The notes: generated by a model from the sequence alone, not told the origin. A stretch of DNA of 42,880 nucleotides from Sphingomonadaceae bacterium (GCA_020630295.1 JAHDBR010000004.1:1-42880), one strand, 5' to 3'; shown: positions 8,058 through 17,639, numbered from the stretch's first letter. A program made the numbers and translations.

Positions 8058-8093
8058 CTTATATGGTGGTCCGCAGATCAATCAATCCACCAT
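8058..8093 (-). promoter_or_regulatory. Promoter of the RiPP cassette with embedded operator
   Basis: On the minus strand TTGATT (8085-8080) and TATAAG (8063-8058) are separated by 16 bases, a good sigma-70-like pair. A perfect 7-bp inverted repeat, ATGGTGG (8093-8087) and CCACCAT (8069-8063), encloses the -35 box and touches the -10 box, as expected for a repressor site. Predicted transcription would begin near 8051, at the PqqD-like start codon. Confidence 0.5.
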
Positions 8094-8198
8094 CTGTAGA
8101 GGTGTATCGGACCTCCGATGTGGAAAAGCGTGTCCGGCGCGCTTGTGGGGCAGACTCGCGGCTTCTAGGCGATGTGATAGGCAACAAGAGCACCACCA

Positions 8199-8873
8199 AT
8201 GGCCCACCAGCAGGCATTGCCGCTGATTTCTCCATCAATTCTTTCTGCCGACTTCGCTCGGCTGGGTGAGGAGGTGCGCGCAATCGACGAAGCTGGATGT
8301 GACTGGATCCACGTTGACGTGATGGATGGTCATTACGTCCCGAATATCACCATCGGTCCGGCTGTAGTGAAGGCTTTGCGCCCGCACACTGACAAGCCTT
8401 TCGATGTGCATTTAATGATCAGCCCCGTCGATGCCTATCTGGAACAATTTGCCGAGGCCGGTGCTGACATAATCACTATCCATCCCGAAGCCGGCCCGCA
8501 TACGCATCGCACGCTTCAGGCTATTCGCGCGCTAGGCAAAAAGGCCGGTGTCGTCCTCAATCCGGGCACACAAGTTGAATCGCTCGATTACCTGATTGAT
8601 CTGGCTGATCTGGTCTTGGTAATGAGCGTGAACCCCGGTTTTGGCGGGCAAAGCTTCATTGATAGCCAGCTGCGCAAGGTCGAAGCGATCCGCGCCTTGA
8701 TCGATCAGACCGGCCGCGAAATCCATTTGGAAGTCGATGGCGGGGTAAATCCGCAAACAGCCCGGCAATGTATTGCCGCCGGTGCCGATGTGCTGGTTGC
8801 CGGCTCTGCAACTTTCAAAGGCGGGCCTTCACAATATGCAGCAAATATCGCGGCATTGAAGGGCGGCCAGTGA
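8199..8873 (+). CDS. rpe: Ribulose-phosphate 3-epimerase
   Basis: Pentose phosphate enzyme interconverting ribulose 5-phosphate and xylulose 5-phosphate, 224 residues, normal length. The TIM-barrel landmarks are all present: [13 protein letters not shown] at the N terminus, [17 protein letters not shown] with the metal-binding His and Asp, HLMI, the [13 protein letters not shown] loop, and [11 protein letters not shown] near the end. The start has AAGAG nine bases upstream. The stop codon shares one base with the ATG of the next gene, so the two are coupled. It is divergent from the RiPP cassette. Confidence 0.96.
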   Translation: MAHQQALPLISPSILSADFARLGEEVRAIDEAGCDWIHVDVMDGHYVPNITIGPAVVKALRPHTDKPFDVHLMISPVDAYLEQFAEAGADIITIHPEAGPHTHRTLQAIRALGKKAGVVLNPGTQVESLDYLIDLADLVLVMSVNPGFGGQSFIDSQLRKVEAIRALIDQTGREIHLEVDGGVNPQTARQCIAAGADVLVAGSATFKGGPSQYAANIAALKGGQ

Positions 8874-10768
8874 TGGGCGAGGCGGTTACCGAAACACGGA
8901 CCGCCAGTAATGCGGCCATCGATGAGGGCGCGGCCACCGATAGCGCTTTGCCGATGGAGAATGCGGTTGATGGCGGTGATCCGCTAATCATCGAAGATCC
9001 GACCTCACGGTCTGCCAAGCGGGAGACGTTGGAGCCTGGCCGTTCATTGGTCATCGGTGATTTTGCCCCGCCTTCGATCAGTGCGGGCGAAAAATTGATC
9101 CGGCTTGCCTACCGTTTGGGGGTTCCTGCATCATCTCTAAGTTCGCCATTCGCAAAGTCGGTCAAGCCGCGTTTACTAGGGACGGTCGAGACTCCGTATA
9201 TCGGTAACCGCGCTGCTGGCGTGGCATTGCGTGCCGGACATTTTCAGGTCCACGGCGTGAAAGCGCCCATCGCGCAAATGGATTTCGCCGGAAGTGCGCG
9301 CCTTACTCCGCCATTCGAACGCGTCATTCACGGTTTCACATGGCTGCGTGATCTTGCGGCGTCTGCTCCACGTGAACAATGCACCTCGACTGCAGAGCGG
9401 GTGATGAATGCGTGGTTTGATGCCAATGCACGTAAAGGCACGTCCAAGATGGGCCGCGGTACTGCATGGAATGTCGAGCACGTCGGCCACCGCCTGCTGA
9501 ATTGGCTGGTCCATGCTCCGCTTATTCTATCAGGCTCCGCAGAACAGCGCGGCTTTACCTTGGAAGTTATGTCCGAGACTGCCCGGTGGTTAGACCGGAA
9601 TGTGTCTAAAGCTGCCGACCGTCAGGGCGAAGTCGCTGGTTGGACTGCTATCGTTGCCGCTGGCCTGTTGTTGCCGGAAGGTAAGCCGCGCCGGCTGTTT
9701 GGTGAGGCAGGTCTGATGCGTGCGCTTGGAGAATTGGTGGCGGATGATGGCGGTGTGCTGTCCCGCAATCCGCTTGCGCAAATTGATGCAATTGCAATGC
9801 TTGTCGATTTGCGTGCGTGCTACAATGCGTGTGACCGCGATGCGCCGGAATCCTTGGAAGCCATGCTCCAATTGCTTGTCCCGCCTTTGCTCACCCTGAT
9901 CCATTCGGATGGCTCGCTGGGGAATTGGCAGGGGGCGGGGGCTGTGCGCGCTGACCGGCTGGCGGCGCTTATTGATGCAAGCCGCGTTCGGGCCCGACCG
10001 CTCAAGGATGTGCGCCAATGGGGTTACCAGCGCGTAGCGGTTAACAAGACTACGCTGATGTTTGACGCGGCCCCGCCTGCATTGTCCCGCCACTCGCGTT
10101 CGGGTTGCGCGTCGACTCTGGCGTTCGAGCTGTGCGCGCGCGGGCAGCGGATCATCGTAAATTGCGGCGGCGCAGCCTTTGCTGGCGGACAAGTGCCAGC
10201 GCGTATCGAACAGGGTTTGCGCGCGACGGCGGCGCATTCCACGCTCACGCTGGATGATGCCAATTCGACCGCAGTGCATATTAACGGCAAGCTCGGCGCC
10301 GGGGTCAGTGAAGTTGAGATCGACCGGAAGACGATGGAGCTGAAAAACGGCCTCGCCACCCGTTTGGAAGCCAGCCATGATGGCTATGCAGCACGGTTCG
10401 GCCTGCTGCACCGCCGTGTTCTCATCATGCGGGACGACGGTAGCGAACTTCGCGGCGAAGACTTGCTGGTACCTGTTGGCAAAAAGGGCAAGCGCGGTAA
10501 AATCGCCATGGCAATCCGTTTCCATATCGGCCCTGGCGTCGAGCTGGGCTTGTCTGAAGACAAGAAGGGGGCCGGACTCGCCTTGCCCGACGGCACCTAT
10601 TGGCAATTCCGCATGGCGGGCGTGGAGACAGACGCCAAATTGACCATTGAGGAAAGTATGTGGGTTGACGGCGGGGGCCGTCCGCAGCCTGTCCAGCAAC
10701 TGGTAATTCAAGGCATGACATCGCGCGGCGGGGGTAGTTTCTCCTGGTTGCTCAAGAAAATGGGATAG
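8873..10768 (+). CDS. Heparinase II/III-family protein
   Basis: Protein of 631 residues with the two-part heparinase II/III layout: an alpha-helical toroid in the N-terminal two thirds and a beta-sandwich region at the C terminus. The latter shows AHSTLTLDDANS and HDGYAARFGLLHRRVL, both typical of this family. Members cleave acidic polysaccharides by elimination, but many bacterial chromosomal copies next to purH have no known substrate. No signal peptide is evident; the first 50 residues are polar and low in complexity. A longer frame opens at 8768 inside rpe, but the ATG at 8873 follows AAGGGCGG and overlaps the rpe stop by one base, so I use it. purH starts nine bases after the stop. Confidence 0.85.
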   Translation: MGEAVTETRTASNAAIDEGAATDSALPMENAVDGGDPLIIEDPTSRSAKRETLEPGRSLVIGDFAPPSISAGEKLIRLAYRLGVPASSLSSPFAKSVKPRLLGTVETPYIGNRAAGVALRAGHFQVHGVKAPIAQMDFAGSARLTPPFERVIHGFTWLRDLAASAPREQCTSTAERVMNAWFDANARKGTSKMGRGTAWNVEHVGHRLLNWLVHAPLILSGSAEQRGFTLEVMSETARWLDRNVSKAADRQGEVAGWTAIVAAGLLLPEGKPRRLFGEAGLMRALGELVADDGGVLSRNPLAQIDAIAMLVDLRACYNACDRDAPESLEAMLQLLVPPLLTLIHSDGSLGNWQGAGAVRADRLAALIDASRVRARPLKDVRQWGYQRVAVNKTTLMFDAAPPALSRHSRSGCASTLAFELCARGQRIIVNCGGAAFAGGQVPARIEQGLRATAAHSTLTLDDANSTAVHINGKLGAGVSEVEIDRKTMELKNGLATRLEASHDGYAARFGLLHRRVLIMRDDGSELRGEDLLVPVGKKGKRGKIAMAIRFHIGPGVELGLSEDKKGAGLALPDGTYWQFRMAGVETDAKLTIEESMWVDGGGRPQPVQQLVIQGMTSRGGGSFSWLLKKMG

Positions 10769-10777
10769 CTTCACGTA

Positions 10778-12367
10778 ATGACTGATGTGACGATCAAACG
10801 GGCTCTGTTATCAGTGTCTGACAAGAGCGGATTGGTAGAATTGGGCCAAACTCTGGCGGCACGCGGTGTGGAACTCGTTTCAACCGGGGGGACTGCCAAA
10901 GCGCTTCGTGAAGCAGGGCTTGAAGTCAAAGACGTATCCGATTTGACCGGATTTCCGGAGATGATGGATGGCCGTGTGAAAACGCTGCATCCTATGGTCC
11001 ATGGCGGCTTATTGGCGGTGCGGGATAATCCTGAGCATTTTGCCGCGATGGAACAGCACGCCATTGGCGCAATCGATTTGGTCGTAGTCAATCTGTATCC
11101 GTTCGAAGCAACGGTGATGCGCGGCGCAGACCGCCCCGAGATTATCGAGAACATTGATATTGGCGGTCCGAGCATGGTTCGCTCCGCAGCAAAGAACCAT
11201 AATTTTGTGACGATCGTTACCGATCCGGCCGATTATGAAACGCTGACGGGCGAGCTTGAGGCGCAGGATGGCGCGACCTCGCTTACGTTCCGCAAGCAGA
11301 TGGCGGCAAAAGCGTTCTCTGCCACGGCGGCGTATGATTCCATGATTAGCCAATGGTTTGCATTTGCAGATCAGGGGCAGACTTTCCCGGAAATGCTGGC
11401 CATTAATGGCAAGGCCCCGACAGAGCTTCGCTATGGCGAGAATCCGCATCAGAAGGCTGCGCTTTACACTCCGGTTGGTCCACACGCTCAGGGCATCGCC
11501 CAGGCCGAGCAGCTCCAGGGCAAGGAACTGAGCTACAATAATTACAATGATGCTGATGCCGCATTAGAGCTTTGCGCTGAATTTAAAGATGGCGCGCCGG
11601 CAGTAGTGATTGTCAAACACGCCAATCCATGCGGAGTAGCGCAGCGCGCAACATTGCTGGAAGCTTGGGAACAGGCTCTGGCGTGCGACAGCGTATCCGC
11701 GTTTGGCGGGATTGTGGCGGTAAACGTGCCGCTGGACGGCCCGACTGCGGAAGCCATTTGCAAAATTTTCACAGAAGTTGTGATCGCACCGTCCGTTTCC
11801 GATGAGGCACGCGCAGCATTCTCTAAGAAAAAGAACCTGCGTCTGCTGATTACCGGCGATTTGCCCGATCCGCGCCGCGCCGGTCTGGCGGTAAAACCCA
11901 TTACTGGCGGCCTGCTGGTGCAATCGCGTGACAATGCGGCGATATCTCTGGATGAACTGAAAGTGGTTACAGAACGCGCGCCGACAGAGCAGGAATTGCA
12001 AGACTGCCTGTTCGCATGGACCGTGGCGCGCCACGTGAAATCAAACGCAATTGTCTATGCCAAAGAGGGCGCGACAGCAGGTATCGGCGCGGGCCAGATG
12101 AACCGGCGTGACAGTTCGCGGATTGCCGCGATGAAGGCAGCCGAAGCCGCAGAAAAATATGAATGGCCGCAATCCCGCGCGGTCGGTAGTGCCGTGGCGT
12201 CCGACGCCTTTTTCCCTTTCGCGGACGGGTTGCTGGCTGCGGCAGAAGCCGGGGCTACTGCGATTATCCAGCCGGGCGGATCAATGCGCGATGACGAAGT
12301 AATCCAGGCCGCAAATGAAGCGGGCCTCGCCATGGTATTCACCGGAATGCGCCACTTCCGGCACTGA
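10778..12367 (+). CDS. purH: Bifunctional AICAR formyltransferase/IMP cyclohydrolase
   Basis: Last two steps of de novo IMP synthesis, 529 residues, normal length. The N-terminal MGS-like IMP cyclohydrolase domain begins [17 protein letters not shown] and includes [12 protein letters not shown] and [15 protein letters not shown]. The C-terminal transformylase domain shows [26 protein letters not shown] (with the Lys-His catalytic pair) and ends FTGMRHFRH. It sits nine bases after the heparinase-like gene and is probably cotranscribed with rpe and it. Confidence 0.97.
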   Translation: MTDVTIKRALLSVSDKSGLVELGQTLAARGVELVSTGGTAKALREAGLEVKDVSDLTGFPEMMDGRVKTLHPMVHGGLLAVRDNPEHFAAMEQHAIGAIDLVVVNLYPFEATVMRGADRPEIIENIDIGGPSMVRSAAKNHNFVTIVTDPADYETLTGELEAQDGATSLTFRKQMAAKAFSATAAYDSMISQWFAFADQGQTFPEMLAINGKAPTELRYGENPHQKAALYTPVGPHAQGIAQAEQLQGKELSYNNYNDADAALELCAEFKDGAPAVVIVKHANPCGVAQRATLLEAWEQALACDSVSAFGGIVAVNVPLDGPTAEAICKIFTEVVIAPSVSDEARAAFSKKKNLRLLITGDLPDPRRAGLAVKPITGGLLVQSRDNAAISLDELKVVTERAPTEQELQDCLFAWTVARHVKSNAIVYAKEGATAGIGAGQMNRRDSSRIAAMKAAEAAEKYEWPQSRAVGSAVASDAFFPFADGLLAAAEAGATAIIQPGGSMRDDEVIQAANEAGLAMVFTGMRHFRH

Positions 12368-12535
12368 TCGGGTCTGACGGCTGCGGACATAATGGCGCGC
12401 TGGAATATTTTGGCGGGGTGAAACCTTTTCGTCTGGCTCAACGTATCTCTTAACAACAACAGAGCGTTCACCGATCCGAAAGCGCGGATTGATATGAGGC
12501 TCCTCAATAGTTTTTAGAGATACGAAGACAGCGAT

Positions 12536-12673
12536 ATGACCTTTATGAAATCAGATCTCCCGCGAAGTTTTGCCATCGGCTTTCTGGCCGGCGCGTTGAT
12601 TGTCGCGTTTCATATCAGCCCCGATCTCGGCAGCCAGTTGTTGCCGGAAGCAGTCGCGGCGACGCTCAAGTGA
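12536..12673 (+). CDS. 45-residue membrane microprotein
   Basis: Short open frame of 45 residues coding for MTFMKSDLPR, a hydrophobic segment SFAIGFLAGALIVAFHI, and a polar tail ending in VAATLK. A single transmembrane helix is likely. GAAGA lies eight bases before the ATG. Its TGA stop overlaps the GTG start of msrA (GTGA), an arrangement that argues for real translation and coupling. I do not recognise the family. It may be a small partner or anchor for the exported MsrA, or simply help translate it. Confidence 0.65.
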   Translation: MTFMKSDLPRSFAIGFLAGALIVAFHISPDLGSQLLPEAVAATLK

Positions 12674-13374
12674 GCCGGTCTGCATATAGCCGCCGCTTGA
12701 AGCGCGTTCTTCTGCCGCTTGCGGCGGTGACCATGACTGTCTCCGCCTGCGGAATGCAGGCGCAAGCGGCCGAAAATATCGTTGCCGCCCCTCCGGCAAA
12801 ACGATTTGCAAATGAAGGCCTCGGCCTGAAAACCGCTATTTTCGCAGGCGGCTGTTTCTGGGGCATCGAGGCTGTCTTTAGCCACGTTAAAGGCGTGAAA
12901 AGCGCGGTTTCCGGCTATCATGGCGGCAATGCGGCCACTGCAACCTACGAACAGACCAATACCGGCGTCACCGGCCATGCCGAGGCTGTTCGCGTCGTGT
13001 ATGATCCGAAAATTGTTCGGTATGATGAATTGCTCCGGATATTCTTTTCAGTCGGCGCTGACCCGACCTTGCGCAATCGGCAGGGCCCGGATCGCGGTAG
13101 CCAGTATCGCGCTGCGCTGATTCCGATGAACGCCGAACAGCGTAAAGTTGCCGCTGCCTATCTCAAGCAGATGCAGGCTTCGGGCAAATGGAAGCGCCCG
13201 ATTGTAACCGAGATCGAGAACTACAGGAAGTTCTACAAAGCCGAAGCCTACCATCAGGATTTTATGCTAAAGAACCCGCGGCACGGTTATATCGTCCGGT
13301 GGGACAAGCCCAAAGTGCGCGGCCTTCAACGCCTTTATCCTTCGTTTTACCGGTCGACTTTCGTCCCGAATTGA
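12670..13374 (+). CDS. msrA: Peptide-methionine (S)-S-oxide reductase, exported lipoprotein form
   Basis: MsrA reduces methionine-S-sulfoxide in proteins; 234 residues from a GTG start that overlaps the preceding microprotein stop. The catalytic motif AGGCFWGIEAVF holds Cys62. HGGNAATATYEQTNTGVTGH and SQYRAALIPMN are family blocks, and HQDFMLKNPRHGYI lies near the end. The N terminus (RRLKRVLLPLAAVTMTVSAC) is a signal peptide with lipobox VSAC at 24-27, so the enzyme should be lipidated and act in the periplasm. An MsrB with a similar export signal lies at 28682. The pair would repair oxidised methionines of envelope proteins. Confidence 0.92.
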   Translation: MSRSAYSRRLKRVLLPLAAVTMTVSACGMQAQAAENIVAAPPAKRFANEGLGLKTAIFAGGCFWGIEAVFSHVKGVKSAVSGYHGGNAATATYEQTNTGVTGHAEAVRVVYDPKIVRYDELLRIFFSVGADPTLRNRQGPDRGSQYRAALIPMNAEQRKVAAAYLKQMQASGKWKRPIVTEIENYRKFYKAEAYHQDFMLKNPRHGYIVRWDKPKVRGLQRLYPSFYRSTFVPN

Positions 13375-13395
13375 GCGGGCGAATCGGGTGGTGAC

Positions 13396-13409
13396 TGCCA
13401 GTGCTGGCA
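13396..13409. other. Small inverted repeat between msrA and the Fur-family gene
   Basis: TGCCA (13396-13400) and TGGCA (13405-13409) flank GTGC, giving a perfect 5-bp hairpin or operator 31 bases before the regulator start. It could be a weak msrA terminator or an autoregulatory site; no T run follows. Confidence 0.25.
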
Positions 13410-13439
13410 TAGCGCGCAATCAATCGCTATATCGGCTTC

Positions 13440-13907
13440 ATGGGCGTTCATGATCCTCACAACCACCACATCCATTCAGGCGAACACCTGATTGATGCCG
13501 CGCGCGAATCACTGACCTCCGCCGGAGAGCAGTGGACAAATATGCGCGCCGATATTTTCGAAGAGCTGGCGCGCCACGAACGGCCTGCTTCTGCCTACGA
13601 TATCGCGGATAATTTATCTGCAAAGCGCGGCAAACGTGTGGCACCGAACAGCGTGTACCGAATTCTGGACCTGTTTGTTGCGAATAATCTGGCGCTTCGG
13701 GTTGAAAGCGCAAATGCCTTTTTGGCCAACAGCCATCCTGGCTGCACGCACGACTGCATTTTTCTGGTTTGTGACGAGTGCGGTGAAGCGACCCATTTGG
13801 ACAATGATGAAATTTCCCAGAAAGTACGCGGCGTTGCCGCTGCTGCAAAGTTTGCAGCACGCCGACCGATTATTGAGGTCCGCGGTCTTTGCAATAGCTG
13901 TGCATAG
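13440..13907 (+). CDS. Fur-family transcriptional regulator, Zur-like
   Basis: Metal-responsive DNA-binding protein of 155 residues. The N terminus is rich in histidine (HDPHNHHIHSGEH). A winged helix follows (SAYDIADNLSAKRGKRVAPNSVYRILDLF), then the dimerisation domain with the structural zinc cysteines in CDECG and CNSC, and HPGCTHDC ahead of them. The layout fits Zur, the zinc uptake repressor, better than Fur or PerR, because it lacks the Fur HHDH block. The gene has no strong Shine-Dalgarno sequence. It lies between msrA and dxs; no zinc transporter is adjacent, so targets are elsewhere. Confidence 0.82.
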   Translation: MGVHDPHNHHIHSGEHLIDAARESLTSAGEQWTNMRADIFEELARHERPASAYDIADNLSAKRGKRVAPNSVYRILDLFVANNLALRVESANAFLANSHPGCTHDCIFLVCDECGEATHLDNDEISQKVRGVAAAAKFAARRPIIEVRGLCNSCA

Positions 13908-13977
13908 CGGCAAACCGTGCATTTTTATCGACAAAGCGTTCATCGACAGTTCTGATTTCTCGGTGTAAGCACTGCGC

Positions 13978-15900
13978 ATGACTACACGCCCAGACACACC
14001 GCTGCTCGACACGGTCGACACCCCCACAGACCTCCGGAAGCTCAAGCCGGAACAACTTCGTCAGCTTTCTGACGAGCTGCGCAGCGAAATGATTTCTGCG
14101 GTGGGCAGTACCGGCGGACATTTGGGCTCGGGACTTGGTGTGGTCGAGCTGACCACTGCCATCCACTACGTATTTAACACCCCGGACGACAAGCTGATCT
14201 TCGATGTGGGGCATCAGGCCTATCCGCATAAGATACTGACCGGACGGCGCGACCGTATCCGTACCTTGCGGCAGGGCGGCGGGCTATCCGGCTTCACCAA
14301 GCGTAGCGAGAGCGAGTATGATCCGTTCGGCGCAGCGCACAGCTCCACCTCAATTAGCGCGGCTTTGGGCTTTGCTGTCGCGAACAAGCTGAATGACCGC
14401 CCCGGCCGGGGTATTGCGGTGATCGGCGACGGCGCGATGAGTGCTGGCATGGCTTACGAGGCGATGAATAACGCCGAACAGGCGGGTAACCGTCTGGTCG
14501 TGATTCTGAACGATAATGATATGTCGATTGCGCCGCCCGTGGGCGGGCTTAGCGCTTATCTTGCGCGGATGGTTTCCAGCAGCGAGTATCTCGGCTTGCG
14601 CAGCCTCGCTTCGAAAGCCGTCGCGAAGCTGTCCCGCCGCGCGCATAAAGCGGTGGGCAAGGCTGAAGAACTGACCCGCGGCATGGTGACCGGCGGCACG
14701 TTGTTTGAAGAGCTGGGTTTCTACTATGTCGGCCCGATTGACGGGCATAATCTGGACCACCTGATCCCGGTTCTCGAAAATGTCCGCGATACGTCCGAAG
14801 GGCCTGTGCTGATCCACGTCGTCACAACTAAGGGCAAGGGATACGAACCTGCGGAAAACAGCGCTGACAAATATCACGGCGTTGCGAAATTTGATGTTGT
14901 TACCGGGGAACAGAAGAAAAGCTCTGGCGGCCCGCCAAATTATCAGAATGTATTTGGGGAAACGCTCGCCAAACTGGCTGAAACGGACAAGCGTATCTGC
15001 GCGATTACCGCTGCAATGCCGAGCGGTACCGGCGTGGACAAATTTTCGAAGGCGCATCCCGAACGTTCATTCGATGTGGGCATCGCAGAACAGCACGGTG
15101 TGACATTTGCCGCCGGGTTGGCTGCGCAGGGTATGCGGCCATTCGCGGCCATTTACTCAACCTTCCTGCAGCGCGCCTATGACCAAGTTGTTCACGATGT
15201 TGCGATCCAGAATTTGCCGGTCCGCTTTGCGATTGACCGTGCGGGCCTGGTGGGCGCCGATGGCGCGACTCACGCAGGGTCTTTCGATGTGACTTATCTG
15301 GCGACACTGCCAAACATGGTGGTGATGGCTGCGGCGGACGAAGTCGAGCTGGTCCATATGACTTATACCGCTGCCGAATATGACGATGGGCCGATCGCAT
15401 TCCGCTATCCGCGCGGAGCCGGGGTGGGGCTCGAACTGCCGGACACGCCGCAAAAGCTGGAAATCGGCAAAGGCCGCATCGTCCGCGAAGGTACCAAGGT
15501 CGCCCTGATGTCGCTCGGCACGCGGCTGCACGAAAGCCTGAAGGCTGCCGACGAACTTGAAGCGAAAGGCCTGTCGACAACGGTTGCCGATATGCGTTTC
15601 GCCAAACCCCTCGATACTGAACTGATTGAACGCCTTATGCGTACGCACGAGGTCGTTATTACAATCGAGGAAGCTGCGATTGGCGGGCTGGGCGCCCATG
15701 TGCTGACCTTTGCCAGCGATGAAGGGCTGACCGATGGCGGCCTGAAAATCCGCACCTTGCGCCTGCCAGACGCGTTTCAGGACCAAGATGCCCCGGAAAA
15801 GCAATATGACGAGGCAGGCCTGAACGCTCCGCACATCGTCGAAGCAGTCCTGAAAGCACTGCGCCATAACAGCGCCGGAGTTGAGGAGGCGCGCGCTTAA
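13978..15900 (+). CDS. dxs: 1-deoxy-D-xylulose-5-phosphate synthase
   Basis: Thiamine diphosphate enzyme that condenses pyruvate and glyceraldehyde 3-phosphate, the entry step of the MEP isoprenoid pathway. It has 640 residues, the usual length. Landmarks: [29 protein letters not shown], the ThDP-binding [19 protein letters not shown], then the transketolase-like pyrimidine domain ([17 protein letters not shown] with the catalytic Glu), the [18 protein letters not shown] block and a C-terminal domain. It would feed carotenoid, quinone and hopanoid synthesis. Confidence 0.97.
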   Translation: MTTRPDTPLLDTVDTPTDLRKLKPEQLRQLSDELRSEMISAVGSTGGHLGSGLGVVELTTAIHYVFNTPDDKLIFDVGHQAYPHKILTGRRDRIRTLRQGGGLSGFTKRSESEYDPFGAAHSSTSISAALGFAVANKLNDRPGRGIAVIGDGAMSAGMAYEAMNNAEQAGNRLVVILNDNDMSIAPPVGGLSAYLARMVSSSEYLGLRSLASKAVAKLSRRAHKAVGKAEELTRGMVTGGTLFEELGFYYVGPIDGHNLDHLIPVLENVRDTSEGPVLIHVVTTKGKGYEPAENSADKYHGVAKFDVVTGEQKKSSGGPPNYQNVFGETLAKLAETDKRICAITAAMPSGTGVDKFSKAHPERSFDVGIAEQHGVTFAAGLAAQGMRPFAAIYSTFLQRAYDQVVHDVAIQNLPVRFAIDRAGLVGADGATHAGSFDVTYLATLPNMVVMAAADEVELVHMTYTAAEYDDGPIAFRYPRGAGVGLELPDTPQKLEIGKGRIVREGTKVALMSLGTRLHESLKAADELEAKGLSTTVADMRFAKPLDTELIERLMRTHEVVITIEEAAIGGLGAHVLTFASDEGLTDGGLKIRTLRLPDAFQDQDAPEKQYDEAGLNAPHIVEAVLKALRHNSAGVEEARA

Positions 15901-15974
15901 GCTGTGCGTTTTGTCGGCGGATCATGCGCGCTGTTTAAGGACCGTATTCGCTGGCCCTCAGAGGGTAACGTATA

Positions 15975-16769
15975 GTGGTCCGCATATTGATTGCGGCGGC
16001 AATGATCTATTTGATCGTGGCTGCGCTCGTCTATTCCCAGCAATCCAAATTTATCTATCCCGCTCCGCAAGGCTTGGTGCCGGCACAAGCCGGCTATCAG
16101 GATGTCGCGTTAGAAACAGGTGACGGGCTTGCTCTGCGTGCGTTCTACAAGCCTGCGGCCGAGGGGCTGCCAACCGCGGTCTATTTCCATGGCAATGGCG
16201 GAACCCTGTCAGGCAGCGTTGCGGCGACCGCGCGATTGGCGCAGGAAGGCTACGGCCTGCTGTTGGTGGAATATCGCGGCTATGGCGGCAATGCCGGCGA
16301 TCCCGGCGAGGAAGGTTTTTACCTCGACGGACGTGCTGCTTTAGCTTTCATTCGCGAGCGCGGTATCGCTGAAGGTGACATTGTTTTGATCGGCAATTCG
16401 ATCGGATGCGCGACCGCATTGAAGATGGCGACCGAGATCGCTCCGAAGGCGCTTATACTTTCCGCGCCGTTCTCCAGCCTGACTGAAATAGCGGGTGAAA
16501 AAATGTGGTGGTTGCCCGTCAGCCTTCTGCTGACGGACCGTTTCGATAATGCGGCAAACATTGCCAAGGTAGCCGCGCCTGTGCTTATCCAGCACGGCAC
16601 GGCTGATACCCTTATCCCTCCGCACCATAGCGAGGCTCTGGCCGCAGCGAATCCGGCCGCAACCTATCAACGGTTTGACGGTGCCGGACATAATCTGATT
16701 TTTCTGCCGGACACACAAGCATCACAATATAATTGGCTCGAGGCGCTAAATGCCCGAGCGGACTCCTGA
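15975..16769 (+). CDS. Membrane-anchored alpha/beta hydrolase (BEM46/ABHD13-like)
   Basis: Serine hydrolase of 264 residues. The first 20 residues (VRILIAAAMIYLIVAALVYS) form one transmembrane or signal-anchor helix, so the catalytic domain likely faces the periplasm. YFHGNGGTLSGS is the oxyanion-hole region, YRGYGGNAGDPGEEG a family motif, and GNSIGCATA holds the nucleophile serine. LIQHGTADTLIPPHHSE carries the acid, and DGAGHNLI the histidine. Start is GTG with AGAGGG upstream. The substrate is unknown. The crotonase gene follows 22 bases later and is probably in the same transcript. Confidence 0.85.
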   Translation: MVRILIAAAMIYLIVAALVYSQQSKFIYPAPQGLVPAQAGYQDVALETGDGLALRAFYKPAAEGLPTAVYFHGNGGTLSGSVAATARLAQEGYGLLLVEYRGYGGNAGDPGEEGFYLDGRAALAFIRERGIAEGDIVLIGNSIGCATALKMATEIAPKALILSAPFSSLTEIAGEKMWWLPVSLLLTDRFDNAANIAKVAAPVLIQHGTADTLIPPHHSEALAAANPAATYQRFDGAGHNLIFLPDTQASQYNWLEALNARADS

Positions 16770-16791
16770 ACGTTTAACCCGGGGAAACTCC

Positions 16792-17589
16792 ATGTCATTG
16801 CTCACCACGACATATGATGGCCATATTGCCACACTGACTTTTGACAGAGCGGATGCGATGAACCCGTTGGGCGCTCATGGAGACGGAGACGAAGTCGCGG
16901 CTGCGTGCGATGCCATCAACACCAATTCCGACATTCGCTGCGCCATTCTGACCGGTTCGGGGCGGGCATTTTCTGCAGGCGGCGACATAAAGGCTATGCA
17001 GAACAAAACCGGCAATTTCAGCGGCAATCCGGTGGAGATTGCCGAGGGATACCGGACAAATATTCACAAGGCGCTGCGGGCGCTCGATGGATTGAAAGTG
17101 CCGTTGATTGCTGCGGTCAACGGCCCGGCAATCGGTCTGGGATGCGATCTTGCCTGTTTGGCCGACATCCGGATTGCCTCCGAAAAGGCCAAATTTGGCG
17201 TCACATTCCTGAAGCTGGGAATCATTCCCGGCGATGGCGGCACTTGGATCCTGCCCCGCGTAATCGGGCAGAGCCGCGCCGCCGAATTGTTCTACACCGG
17301 TGACCTTCTGGACGCTGCTACTGCGTGCGAGTGGGGCCTCGTCAGCAGAGTGGTGCCGCATGACCGCCTCTTGGAAGAGGCGAATGCGCTGGCCGCAAAG
17401 ATTGCCGCCATGCCGCCATTGGCACTGCGCCAGACCAAGAACCTTCTGCGTCAAGGGCGATCGGTCACTTATGACACAGCGTTAGAACTTGCTGCTGCGA
17501 CACAGGCACAAATGCACCATACGCAGGATCATGCCGAAGGTGTCGCCGCATTGATAGAGAAACGCGCGCCCGAGTTTAAGGGTCGCTGA
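16792..17589 (+). CDS. Crotonase-fold protein (enoyl-CoA hydratase/isomerase family), non-canonical active site
   Basis: Protein of 265 residues with the crotonase fold. The oxyanion-hole block GRAFSAGGDIKAM is intact near residues 58-69. GPAIGLGCDLACLADIRIAS, with G117, gives the second backbone amide. The two glutamates of classical hydratase (Glu144 and Glu164 in rat) correspond here to Asp119 and Phe139, so ordinary hydration is doubtful. Isomerase, hydrolase or another crotonase reaction is possible. GGGGA seven bases before the ATG at 16792 fixes the start; an ATG at 16750 in frame overlaps the upstream gene and lacks a site. Confidence 0.85.
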   Translation: MSLLTTTYDGHIATLTFDRADAMNPLGAHGDGDEVAAACDAINTNSDIRCAILTGSGRAFSAGGDIKAMQNKTGNFSGNPVEIAEGYRTNIHKALRALDGLKVPLIAAVNGPAIGLGCDLACLADIRIASEKAKFGVTFLKLGIIPGDGGTWILPRVIGQSRAAELFYTGDLLDAATACEWGLVSRVVPHDRLLEEANALAAKIAAMPPLALRQTKNLLRQGRSVTYDTALELAAATQAQMHHTQDHAEGVAALIEKRAPEFKGR

Positions 17590-17606
17590 AACCTGTCATT
17601 CAGCGA
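17583..17606. terminator. Stem-loop at the crotonase stop, convergent region
   Basis: TCGCTGAA (17583-17590) and TTCAGCGA (17599-17606) form a perfect 8-bp stem with an 8-base loop. The stem includes the stop codon. It lies in the short gap between the convergent crotonase and FKBP genes and could end transcription in either direction, although no clear T run follows. Confidence 0.45.
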
Positions 17607-17639
17607 TAAGCGCAGTTTCTAACGCACGACCTCTTCGGC

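Noticed and set aside
8059-8283. Minus-strand 74-residue frame upstream of the PqqD-like gene as a possible B2 peptidase
   Set aside because: It has none of the expected Cys-His-Asp family blocks, is too short and overlaps the rpe start; it is a shadow of rpe and the intergenic region.
9590-10774. 394-residue minus-strand open frame
   Set aside because: It lies fully opposite the heparinase-like gene, has no recognisable motif, and looks like a shadow from codon bias.
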